NCBI GenBank assembly: GCA_025350885.1
Contig: JANXXA010000012.1
Coordinates: 1 to 5,297 of the forward strand
Direction of reading: 5' to 3'
DNA from: Phenylobacterium sp.
GTDB taxonomy: Bacteria > Pseudomonadota > Alphaproteobacteria > Caulobacterales > Caulobacteraceae
Length of the DNA: 5,297 nt
How positions within the stretch are numbered: the stretch's first letter is position 1; every line of letters starts with the position of its first letter. A model generated the notes under the pieces. It did not search any database and was not told the DNA's origin. It saw only the letters and a list, made by a program, of their open reading frames with translations. Below are positions 1 through 5,283 of this stretch, piece by piece. The position numbers and the translations under genes are program-made.

Positions 1-7
1 CATCGCC

Positions 8-358
8 ATGTCCACCGGCTTCGCCCGCTTTTTCCTCATCCTGCGCAGCGTGCTCTTCATCGTCGACTTCATCCTGCTGGTCCTGTCCACCGGCGGCCTG
101 TCGCTCCACGAACTGGGCGGCGAGCTCAAAGGGGCCTACGAGGTGATGCGTCGCGGCGAAGACAAAAAAACCGTCATCGTCCCCCTGACCGGCGAAATGC
201 CCAAGAGCCGCGAGGACGCCGCCGCCGAACGCGCCGCCCGCGCGGCGTTCGAGGTTGTCCAGGCCGCCCAGCAGGGCCGCTTCGCCGAACTGCCCATCGT
301 CGCCCTGGGACAGCGGCTGGTCCGCCCCACGGCTCCCTTGCGTATCGAACGGCTCTGA
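8..358 (+). CDS. Small single-pass membrane protein of unknown function (start may lie upstream)
   Basis: I do not recognise the family. From the ATG at 8 it is 116 residues. Residues about 8-33 are strongly hydrophobic (FFLILR, then VLFIVDFILLVLS) and form one probable membrane segment or uncleaved anchor. After it come a short amphipathic stretch, a basic patch (RRGEDKK, 48-54) and an Ala/Arg/Glu-rich segment (about 67-90) that looks helical. It ends in a basic tail, so the bulk is probably cytoplasmic or membrane-associated. The frame stays open to the left edge, with only seven bases before this ATG, so no ribosome binding site can be judged and the true start could lie outside the window. 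High-GC codon use and a good third-position bias support real coding. It converges on the Bax inhibitor-1 gene. A run of seven A bases at 164-170 encodes Lys-Lys. Confidence 0.7.
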   Translation: MSTGFARFFLILRSVLFIVDFILLVLSTGGLSLHELGGELKGAYEVMRRGEDKKTVIVPLTGEMPKSREDAAAERAARAAFEVVQAAQQGRFAELPIVALGQRLVRPTAPLRIERL

Positions 359-383
359 GCGCTTTCCCGACGCGGAAGGATCG

Positions 384-426
384 AATCAAAACGCCCCGCC
401 GACCGCGAGGATCGACGGGGCGAAAG
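384..426 (-). terminator. Rho-independent terminator of the BI-1 gene
   Basis: A 7-bp GC stem is formed by CGCCCCG (392-398) and CGGGGCG (416-422), with a 17-nt loop that can pair a little further (CGA/TCG). Read on the minus strand, the hairpin is followed by TTTTGATT, a short U-rich tract. It begins about 20 bases past the stop codon of the minus-strand BI-1 gene, as expected for its terminator. On the plus strand the stem is followed by GAAAGAT, which has no U tract, so it is not a good terminator for the gene at 8-358. Confidence 0.7.
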
Positions 427-444
427 ATCGGCTGCTGAAGACCG

Positions 445-1197
445 TTAGCGGCGGTTGCCGAACAGGCTTAGCAGCATCTGGAACAGATTGATGAAGTTGA
501 TGTAGAGGCTGAGCGCGCCGTAGTTGGTGGCAACGCCCATCGCCTGCTGGTCGCCGCCCAGCTGATAGTAGGTCATCTTCAGCCGCTGGGTGTCATAGGC
601 GATCAGGCCGGCAAAGATGAACACGCCGACCACGCTGATCAGGAAATTCATCGGCCCGGAGTGCAGGAACATGTTCACCGCCGAGGCCAGCACCAGGCCA
701 ATCAACCCGACCATCAGGAAGCTGCCAAAGCCGGTCATGTCGCGCTTGGTGGTGTAGCCGAACAGGCTGAGGCCGCCGAAAGCCGTGGCGGTGATCAGGA
801 AGGTCGAGGCGATCGAGCCGCCGGTATAGACCAGGGTCAGCACGCCCAGCGACGCGCCGATCAGGCTGACGATGGTCCAGTAGAGGATGCCCGAGGACCT
901 GGGTGTCGCGTTGCGGATCGCGGTCATGCCGAACAGCATCACGACGATGGGCGCGAAGGCGATCACATAGCCCAGCGGCTGCAGGCCGGCGAGGCGACCG
1001 TCGGCGGTGATCCGATAGAGCAGCGCCTGCACCGGCGCCACCTGCCCGGTGACATAGGCCAGGGCGGCGGACAGCAGGAGGCCCAGCGCCACCTTGTTGT
1101 AGACGCCGAGCATGAAGCTGCGCAGGCCCACGTCCACCGACATGTCGGCGCGATCCGCGGGGATCGTGCGCGCAAAGCCGCGGTTGAGGTCGCTCAT
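445..1197 (-). CDS. Bax inhibitor-1/YccA family seven-helix membrane protein
   Basis: This is an inner-membrane protein of the BI-1/YccA (TMBIM) family. Members are linked to pH-sensitive calcium leak (Bacillus YetJ) or to modulation of the FtsH protease (E. coli YccA); the substrate of this one is not known. At 250 residues it has the usual length. Hydrophobic segments lie at about 36-53, 76-93, 103-124, 128-147, 158-178, 184-201 and 226-246. The family signature AYDTQ is at 200-204 and the C-terminal helix reads LSLYINFINLF (229-239). The final helix has Asn234 where many relatives have Asp (see findings). I chose the ATG at 1197 because homologues usually begin MSD.NRG; an ATG at 1239 would add 14 unconserved residues. 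AAGGG lies about 11 bases upstream of 1197. The gene is monocistronic, with a terminator just after the stop, and is divergent from the 2H phosphodiesterase gene. Confidence 0.93.
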   Translation of the reverse strand: MSDLNRGFARTIPADRADMSVDVGLRSFMLGVYNKVALGLLLSAALAYVTGQVAPVQALLYRITADGRLAGLQPLGYVIAFAPIVVMLFGMTAIRNATPRSSGILYWTIVSLIGASLGVLTLVYTGGSIASTFLITATAFGGLSLFGYTTKRDMTGFGSFLMVGLIGLVLASAVNMFLHSGPMNFLISVVGVFIFAGLIAYDTQRLKMTYYQLGGDQQAMGVATNYGALSLYINFINLFQMLLSLFGNRR

Positions 1198-1345
1198 TTG
1201 AGGCAAAGCCCTTGAGTTGATCGTCCGGATTGGACGCAAGGTGAAATATCGGGTCGACGCGTGGCGGAAGCAAGACCTTGTTGGTAACGCTCATGTCATG
1301 GATTTGGCCGGGCCTTCGCGGTCAGGACGGGGCAAGGTTGCGCAC

Positions 1346-1882
1346 ATGATCCGCCTCTTCGCAGCGCTGGCCGTCCCTGAGGAGATCGGCCTGGGTCTCG
1401 CGCGCCGCCAGCAGGGCATCGAGGGCGCCCGCTGGCGGCCTTTGGAAGCCCTGCACGTGACGCTGCGGTTCTGCGGGGAAATTCGCGAGGATCTGGCCCG
1501 CGACCTGGATGCCGAGCTCTCGAACCTGAAGCCTGCGCCGTTCGACATCGACCTTGCCGGTGTCGGCGCCTTCGGAGACGGGCCGGAGATCCACGCGATC
1601 TGGGCCGGCGTGGCCGACAGTGAGCCGCTGGGCCGGCTGGCCAGGGCCTGCGAGACCGCGGCCCGCCGCGTGGGCCTCAAGGCCGACACTCGCCGCTACC
1701 GGCCGCACGTGACCCTGGCCTATCTGCGTCATCCCGATCCCGCGCAGGTCGCCGCCTGGATCCAGGCCCACAACCTGCTGAAGTCGCCGCCGATCCGCGT
1801 GGAAAGCTTCGGTGTCTATTCCAGTTTCCTGGGCGCCGGCCCGGCGCATTACCGCCTCGAGGCCAGCTACCCGCTGCGCTGA
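1346..1882 (+). CDS. thpR: RNA 2',3'-cyclic phosphodiesterase (2H superfamily, LigT/ThpR)
   Basis: This is a cytoplasmic 2H phosphoesterase of the ThpR (formerly LigT, '2'-5' RNA ligase') family. Members hydrolyse RNA 2',3'-cyclic phosphate ends to 2'-phosphates and can ligate 2',5'-linked ends in vitro. The two catalytic H-x-T-x motifs are both intact: HVTL at residues 37-40 and HVTL at 121-124. The second sits in the typical RPHVTLAYLR context. The N-terminus MIRLFAAL is the usual first strand. Length is 178 residues, the family norm. The frame stays open upstream to an ATG at 1217, but the ATG at 1346 matches the family N-terminus and has AAGG about 8 bases upstream, so the longer start is rejected. 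The stop lies 6 bp from the converging DUF2237 stop. The physiological RNA substrate is unknown for most bacterial members. Confidence 0.94.
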   Translation: MIRLFAALAVPEEIGLGLARRQQGIEGARWRPLEALHVTLRFCGEIREDLARDLDAELSNLKPAPFDIDLAGVGAFGDGPEIHAIWAGVADSEPLGRLARACETAARRVGLKADTRRYRPHVTLAYLRHPDPAQVAAWIQAHNLLKSPPIRVESFGVYSSFLGAGPAHYRLEASYPLR

Positions 1883-1888
1883 GCAGCC

Positions 1889-2272
1889 TTAAGCCTCCAC
1901 CGCGTGGTCCTTGAGCACGCCCAGCGGTACGATCGCCAGGGTCTCCTCATGGGTGGCTTCCAGCACCAGCCTGGGCGCGGCGCCGGCGTCCAGCGCCTCT
2001 TTCCAGCGTGGCGCGCACAGGCACCAGCGGTCGCCGGGCGTCAGGCCGGGGAACCCAGCCTCCAGCATCGGGGTCGTCAGGTCGTTGCCGGCGGCGCGGC
2101 TGAAGGCCAGGAACTCCGCCGTCATCACCGCACAGACCGTGTGCAGGCCCAGGTCCTCGTGGCTGGTCTCGCAGCAACCGTTGCGGAAGAAACCGGTCAT
2201 CGGGCGCAGTGAGCAGGACTGAAGCTCTCCGCCCAGGACATTGCGCGCGTCGGGGTCGTAGCGAGTGGTCAT
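1889..2272 (-). CDS. DUF2237 family protein (function unknown)
   Basis: This is a 127-residue protein recognised as DUF2237 (COG3651), a small, widely conserved bacterial family with no assigned function that I know of. The conserved path is easy to follow: NVLGGEL (11-17), TGFFRNGCCET (26-36), HTVCAVMTAEFL (44-55), GNDLTTP (62-68), FPGLTPGDRWCLCAPRW (74-90) and LEATHEETL (104-112). It has six cysteines (20, 33, 34, 47, 84, 86) plus conserved His38, His44 and His108, which could suggest metal binding or redox chemistry; that is inference only. No signal peptide or membrane segment is seen. The ATG at 2272 is preceded by AGGG at a good distance on the minus strand. It is divergent from the CoA lyase gene over a 53-bp gap and nearly abuts thpR tail to tail. 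Confidence 0.92.
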   Translation of the reverse strand: MTTRYDPDARNVLGGELQSCSLRPMTGFFRNGCCETSHEDLGLHTVCAVMTAEFLAFSRAAGNDLTTPMLEAGFPGLTPGDRWCLCAPRWKEALDAGAAPRLVLEATHEETLAIVPLGVLKDHAVEA

Positions 2273-2298
2273 GATCGCACCCTAGACGCTATGATCGC
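2271..2298. repeat. Direct repeat ATGATCGC, two copies 20 bp apart in a divergent promoter region
   Basis: ATGATCGC occurs at 2271-2278 and again at 2291-2298, start to start 20 bp, close to two helical turns. The first copy overlaps the start codon of the minus-strand DUF2237 gene and the second lies 28 bp before the lyase start. This is a possible regulator site, but 8 bp and two copies is weak evidence and no factor can be named. Confidence 0.3.
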
Positions 2299-2308
2299 GG
2301 GACGCAGC

Positions 2309-2315
2309 AGGGGAG
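2309..2315 (+). promoter_or_regulatory. Ribosome binding site of the CoA ester lyase
   Basis: AGGGGAG is a strong Shine-Dalgarno match. It stands 7 bases before TTG 2323 and 10 before GTG 2326, so it supports a start here but does not by itself choose between the two adjacent codons. GTG is the more common start and gives MTTPDARPRRS, so I prefer it. Confidence 0.7.
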
Positions 2316-2325
2316 CGCGACCTTG

Positions 2326-3207
2326 GTGACCACGCCTGACGCCCGTCCCCGCCGCAGCGCGCTCTACCTGCCGGGCTCCAACGCGCGCGCCATCGAGAAG
2401 GCCCGGACGCTGGCCTGCGACGTGGTAATCCTGGACCTCGAAGACTCGGTGGGGCCCGAGGCCAAGGCTGAGGCGCGGGTTCTGGCGGTGGCCGCCGCGC
2501 GGGCCGGTGGCTTCGGCGTCCGCGAGGTGGTGATCCGGGTGAACGGTCTCGACACCCCCTGGGGAGCCGATGACCTGGCGGCCGTGGCCCAGGCGGGCGC
2601 GGCGGGCGACCTGGCGGCGGTCCTGGTCCCCAAGGCGGCGTCACCGGGCGACCTTGCCGCCTGCCGCAAGGCGCTGGGGTCAGTGACGCCGATGTGGGCG
2701 ATGATCGAGACCTGCGCGGCGGTCTTCGCCCTGGATCAGTTGGGCGCCGCCTCCCGCGCCGAGGGCGTCGAGACCTGGGTGATCGGGGTCAACGACCTGG
2801 TCAAGGAAATGCGCTGCCGGCCGGGTCCCGACCGCGCGCCACTGATGCCGGCGCTGACGTCCGCCGTCATGGCCGCCCGGGCGCACGGCCTGACCATCCT
2901 GGACGGGGTGTTCAACGACATTCCCGACCTCGCCGGCCTGGAACGCGAGTGCCGGCAGGGTGCGGACTTCGGCTTCGACGGCAAGAGCCTGATCCACCCG
3001 ACCCATCTGGACCTCGCCAACCGCATCTTCGCCCCCGACGCCGAGGCGGTGGCCTGGGCGCGCACCGTGACCGCGGCCTTCGACGCCCCGGAAAACATCG
3101 GCCGGGGGGTGCTCAAGGTCGAGGGGCGGATGGTCGAGCGGCTGCATCTGGACGCGGCGCGCCGGCTGATCGCGGTGGCCCGGGCCATCGCCGGGCTGGA
3201 GGCCTGA
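2326..3207 (+). CDS. CoA ester lyase, CitE / HpcH-HpaI aldolase family
   Basis: This is a cytoplasmic TIM-barrel lyase of the citrate-lyase beta-subunit-like/malyl-CoA lyase group, cleaving or forming a 3-hydroxyacyl-CoA ester such as malyl-CoA, beta-methylmalyl-CoA or citramalyl-CoA. The exact substrate cannot be read from sequence. Numbered from GTG 2326 (293 residues), it shows RRSALYLPGSN (9-19), VVILDLEDSV (33-42), the substrate-binding Arg in VIRVNG (Arg71), the metal-ligand Glu in MIET (Glu128), the probable second ligand Asp157 in GVNDLVKE, LDGV (192-195) and GFDGKSLIHP (216-225). All expected active-site positions are present and the length is normal. No citrate lyase alpha, gamma or citX-type partner is nearby, so a stand-alone malyl-CoA-type or CitE-like enzyme fits better than a citrate lyase subunit. 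The start is GTG 2326 or TTG 2323. An exported protein follows 5 bases after the stop, probably in the same operon. Confidence 0.92.
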   Translation: MTTPDARPRRSALYLPGSNARAIEKARTLACDVVILDLEDSVGPEAKAEARVLAVAAARAGGFGVREVVIRVNGLDTPWGADDLAAVAQAGAAGDLAAVLVPKAASPGDLAACRKALGSVTPMWAMIETCAAVFALDQLGAASRAEGVETWVIGVNDLVKEMRCRPGPDRAPLMPALTSAVMAARAHGLTILDGVFNDIPDLAGLERECRQGADFGFDGKSLIHPTHLDLANRIFAPDAEAVAWARTVTAAFDAPENIGRGVLKVEGRMVERLHLDAARRLIAVARAIAGLEA

Positions 3208-3212
3208 CGCCG

Positions 3213-3815
3213 ATGCGCGCCTTGGTCGCGATCCTGCTGCTGATCCTCACCGCCGCGTCGCCGGCCAAAGCCCTGCCCGAACCGCGCACTCAGGCCGGCG
3301 TCGATGTCATCGGAACTCTGCTGGAGCCCCAGGCCTCACGTGACGAGGACGAGCCCGATGCGGCCGGCCAGCCCCGCCCCGCGCCACAGGGTGACCCGGT
3401 CCTGCCCCGGACGGCAGGTGAATCAGCAGTGCCGTCCCTACGCGACCTGGCCTACGACTCCCGTCTGCGCGCCTCGTTTGCCTCGGCCCAGGGCTTCCAG
3501 GGCCCGCTGGACGGCGGCTGGACCCTGACCACCCCCGACGGCGGCGGCGATCTCTACGCCCTGCAGCTGGTGGACCGCGCCGACCGGTTGGAGGGCGTCT
3601 GGCGCGACCTGCGCCGCAAGGGGGCGCTGAACAGTTCGGGCCTGATCGACGACATCCGGCGCCAGGGGCGGGCGCTGACGCTTCGCTTCACGCCGACCCC
3701 CGGCGCGACAGCTGCGCTCGCCATCCTGCACGGCGACGACGACGGCCGCTGGACGGGGGAACTCGGCGAAGCCGACCACCGGCGCCCAGTGGTCCTGCGG
3801 CGAACCGGACCCTAA
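3213..3815 (+). CDS. Exported protein of unknown function, operon partner of the CoA lyase
   Basis: I do not recognise a named family. It is 200 residues long. Residues 1-20 form a clear Sec signal peptide (MRAL, then a hydrophobic core, then SPAKA) with likely cleavage after Ala20, and there is no lipobox Cys, so the product should be periplasmic or outer-envelope. Residues about 38-74 are acidic and Pro-rich, probably a disordered linker. Residues about 76-200 look like a compact beta-rich domain, with alternating segments GGWTLTTP (101-108), LYALQLVD (114-121), LEGVWRDL (126-133), ALTLRF (154-159), GRWTGEL (178-184) and PVVLRR (192-197). Repeated G-x-W strands suggest a small barrel or sandwich, but that is inference. 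There is no cysteine. The start ATG 3213 lies 5 bases past the lyase stop and is served by GGAGG at 3198-3202, inside the lyase's last codons, so translation is probably coupled. It converges on the HIT gene. Confidence 0.85.
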   Translation: MRALVAILLLILTAASPAKALPEPRTQAGVDVIGTLLEPQASRDEDEPDAAGQPRPAPQGDPVLPRTAGESAVPSLRDLAYDSRLRASFASAQGFQGPLDGGWTLTTPDGGGDLYALQLVDRADRLEGVWRDLRRKGALNSSGLIDDIRRQGRALTLRFTPTPGATAALAILHGDDDGRWTGELGEADHRRPVVLRRTGP

Positions 3816-3828
3816 AGCCCCCCAGACC

Positions 3829-4248
3829 TTAAACCCCCAGCGCCGCCTTCGCGGCCGCCAGCGCCAGCGCCAGCGCCGTCGGGTCATAGGGCCGGGCCGC
3901 GCCGACACCCCACACCGGCGCGGGCCAGGCGTCGTCATCGGCGCGCCGGGCGATCACGTGGACGTGCAGCTGGGCGGTGACATTGCCGAGCTGGGCGACG
4001 TTGAGCTTGGCTGCCGGCCGGGCCATCGCCTGGGCCACCGCGCGCACGGCGGCGCCGGCGCACAGGATTTCCGCCATCAGCAATGCCCGCTGGTCCTCGG
4101 CCAGATCCTCCAGCTCGCGGGCCGACCCGACGCGGGGGATCAGCACCAGCCAGGGATAGCGGGCGTCGGACTGCAGGCGAACATGGCAAAGCGCTAGGTC
4201 GCCAACCGGTTCGGAGGTCGCCGGAAACGCGGGGTCGAGGACGAACAT
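3829..4248 (-). CDS. HIT-domain nucleotide hydrolase/transferase
   Basis: This is a cytoplasmic histidine-triad protein of 139 residues. HIT enzymes act on nucleotide phosphate anhydrides or phosphoramidates (Ap4A-like dinucleotides, AMP conjugates); which one applies here is unknown. The active-site strand reads QLHVHVIARR (93-102). His95 is the expected nucleophile and His97 the next triad residue, while the first triad position is Gln93, a substitution I believe is common in this bacterial subgroup. Upstream are the strand YPWLVLIPR (31-39), a helix around 47-75 and KLNVAQLGN (81-89), all typical. The motif AWPAPVWG (107-114) follows, as in alphaproteobacterial relatives. The C-terminus contains an Ala-Leu repeat encoded by three GCCAGC units at 3857-3874. 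The ribosome binding site is weak. The gene lies 47 bp downstream of the adhesin-E-like gene on the same strand, and the two may share a transcript. Confidence 0.92.
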   Translation of the reverse strand: MFVLDPAFPATSEPVGDLALCHVRLQSDARYPWLVLIPRVGSARELEDLAEDQRALLMAEILCAGAAVRAVAQAMARPAAKLNVAQLGNVTAQLHVHVIARRADDDAWPAPVWGVGAARPYDPTALALALAAAKAALGV

Positions 4249-4295
4249 GGCTCAGGCTCGAACGGGAGCGCCGCCCGGATCCAGACCCAGGCCGG

Positions 4296-4706
4296 CTACT
4301 TCACCGGCAGGTCCTTGAGGGTGCAGACGGCGGCGAACAGCGCCTGGTTCTCCGGCCCCTCGGCCTTCTTCGGCGTGTCCTCGCGCCAGGCGCCCTTGAT
4401 GTTCAGCGGCGCGCTGGGCTTGTAGCTGCTCATCACGATCATGTTGCGCTTGGCGCAGTCCAGCGCCACGACGGAGCCCACGCCGTTCTCCTCGCCGGGG
4501 CCGGCGGGGCCCATGTTGGCGGCGGGCTTGGAGATCGCCTGCATCACCACCAGCCGGCCGGTGGCGCGATCCTTGTAGCTGTAGTCGCCGTCATACGACC
4601 AGGCGAGGCCGCCGTCGGCGTCGACATACTTGGTCCAGTGGGCGGCGTCGGCCGTGCCGGCGGCGGACACGGCGATCAGGGCGGCAAACGCCAGGGCGCG
4701 TCGCAT
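4296..4706 (-). CDS. Small exported protein resembling surface-adhesin E family
   Basis: A 136-residue protein with a clear signal peptide: MRRALAFAALIAVSAAG, then TADA, with cleavage likely after Ala21. The mature part begins HWTKYVDADGGLAWSYDGD and continues with a basic/polar strand pattern (RLVVMQAIS, 51-59), then VALDCAKR with Cys84, a SSYK strand (93-96), Trp107 and a final AAVCTL with Cys128. This W...D...Y...(V)...DC...W...C layout resembles the Adhesin_E / surface-adhesin protein E domain known from Haemophilus protein E. The match is by pattern memory and is moderate. Cys84 and Cys128 could form a disulfide in the periplasm. The name does not show that it is an adhesin; most relatives are uncharacterised. 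The ATG at 4706 has GGAGAA (4715-4720, minus strand) at a suitable distance. It is divergent from groES across 233 bp and lies upstream of the HIT gene. Confidence 0.85.
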   Translation of the reverse strand: MRRALAFAALIAVSAAGTADAAHWTKYVDADGGLAWSYDGDYSYKDRATGRLVVMQAISKPAANMGPAGPGEENGVGSVVALDCAKRNMIVMSSYKPSAPLNIKGAWREDTPKKAEGPENQALFAAVCTLKDLPVK

Positions 4707-4805
4707 GAGTGGTATTCTCCGAATTGCGTTCGTTCCTCGAGCAGAACACTAGCCGCGCGTAACGAGCGCCTCCAGCACTTTCGTGTTCCGCTACGGATCG
4801 CCGCG

Positions 4806-4835
4806 CTTGACTCGCCCCCGGGCCCTTCCTACTTG
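4806..4835 (+). promoter_or_regulatory. Probable groESL promoter
   Basis: CTTGAC at 4806-4811 is a good -35 element. CCTACTTG at 4828-4835 is a plausible -10, similar to the Caulobacter housekeeping (sigma-73) pattern TTGAC with GCTA-type -10 at a 14-base spacing counted from TTGACTC. It also partly resembles an alphaproteobacterial heat-shock (RpoH) promoter, in which CTTG is the key -35 feature. The sequence does not decide between the two sigma factors. Transcription would begin about 4840-4845, just before the CIRCE, leaving a leader of about 95-100 bases before groES. Confidence 0.55.
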
Positions 4836-4845
4836 CACCGCGTCG

Positions 4846-4872
4846 TTAGCACTCAAGAGCCGCGACTGCTAA
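4846..4872. promoter_or_regulatory. CIRCE operator (HrcA binding site) of groESL
   Basis: The left arm TTAGCACTC (4846-4854) matches the CIRCE consensus exactly, the spacer is 9 bases, and the right arm GACTGCTAA (4864-4872) differs from GAGTGCTAA at one base. CIRCE is the binding site of the HrcA repressor, whose activity depends on GroEL. Its place just after the predicted promoter and about 67 bases before groES is the usual arrangement. In Caulobacter crescentus a groESL CIRCE has been linked to cell-cycle control of the operon, with heat induction attributed to sigma-32. Confidence 0.93.
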
Positions 4873-4939
4873 CACGCGGCCTTGCAGCGCTTGGCGCTGT
4901 CACAAAACCAACCGTCGTTCCGAACGGAGAAAGAATATC

Positions 4940-5230
4940 ATGGCGTTTCGTCCCCTGGGAGATCGCGTCCTCATCAAGCGCGTCGAGGAAGAAGAAAAGA
5001 CCAAGGGCGGGATCATCATCCCCGACACCGCCAAGGAAAAGCCGCAAGAGGGCGAAGTTGTCGCCGTCGGCCCCGGCGCGCGCGATGACACCGGCAAGAT
5101 CCAGCCCCTCGACGTCAAGAAGGGCGACAAGATCCTGTTCGGCAAGTGGTCCGGCACCGAGGTCAAGCTCGACGGCACGGACCTGCTGATCATGAAGGAA
5201 AGCGACATCCTGGGCGTGCTCGAGGCCTAA
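4940..5230 (+). CDS. groES: Co-chaperonin GroES (Hsp10)
   Basis: This is the 10-kDa cytoplasmic co-chaperonin. It forms a heptameric lid that caps GroEL and encloses folding substrate in an ATP-dependent cycle. It is 96 residues, the normal length. The N-terminus [14 protein letters not shown] (3-16) is the family signature. The mobile loop [16 protein letters not shown] (23-38) carries the hydrophobic tripeptide Ile25-Ile27 that docks onto GroEL. VVAVGPG (40-46) precedes the roof region, [20 protein letters not shown] (60-79) follows, and the protein ends in [10 protein letters not shown]. The ATG at 4940 has GGAGA at 4926-4930. It is first in the groES-groEL operon, with the CIRCE and promoter upstream, so repression by HrcA and heat or cell-cycle control are expected. 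Confidence 0.98.
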   Translation: MAFRPLGDRVLIKRVEEEEKTKGGIIIPDTAKEKPQEGEVVAVGPGARDDTGKIQPLDVKKGDKILFGKWSGTEVKLDGTDLLIMKESDILGVLEA

Positions 5231-5283
5231 CCAGCCGCACGCTTCCTTCCCCCGTAAATCATTCAGAAAAGAGAGTTCCCACC

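Noticed and set aside
661..1215. Long plus-strand open frame opposite the BI-1 gene
   Set aside because: It is rich in Gln, His, Arg and Gly as expected of an antisense shadow in GC-rich DNA. The BI-1 reading on the other strand is unmistakable.
1222..1236. Inverted repeat CGTCC-N5-GGACG upstream of the BI-1 gene
   Set aside because: Five-base arms are expected by chance in GC-rich DNA and no regulator or leader structure could be tied to it.
1217..1345. N-terminal extension of the 2H phosphodiesterase to the ATG at 1217
   Set aside because: The 43 extra residues do not look like the family, whose members start at the MIRLFAAL strand, and the ATG at 1346 has its own ribosome binding site.
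3816..3828. Bidirectional terminator between the exported-protein gene and the HIT gene
   Set aside because: The 13-bp gap holds no inverted repeat with a U tract; the nearby GCCGC/GCGGC pairing is inside the HIT coding region.
3857..3874. Tandem GCCAGC x3 repeat
   Set aside because: It lies in the HIT gene and encodes an Ala-Leu helix end. The short in-frame repeat is explained by amino acid composition and GC-rich codon choice.
3829..4248. Loss of the first histidine of the HIT triad (Gln93) as a sign of inactivity
   Set aside because: The nucleophilic His95 and His97 are kept, and Gln at the first position is, as I recall, common in this bacterial HIT subgroup.
4911..4926. Small palindrome CGTTC-C-GAACG just before the groES ribosome binding site, as an RNA thermometer
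   Set aside because: A 5-bp stem with a one-base centre cannot form a stable hairpin and does not cover the ribosome binding site.
4083..5189. Plus-strand open frame of 368 codons spanning the HIT, adhesin-E-like and groES regions
   Set aside because: It runs antisense to two supported genes and out of frame through groES and the CIRCE. Its low-complexity Arg/Gly/Ala composition marks it as a shadow frame.
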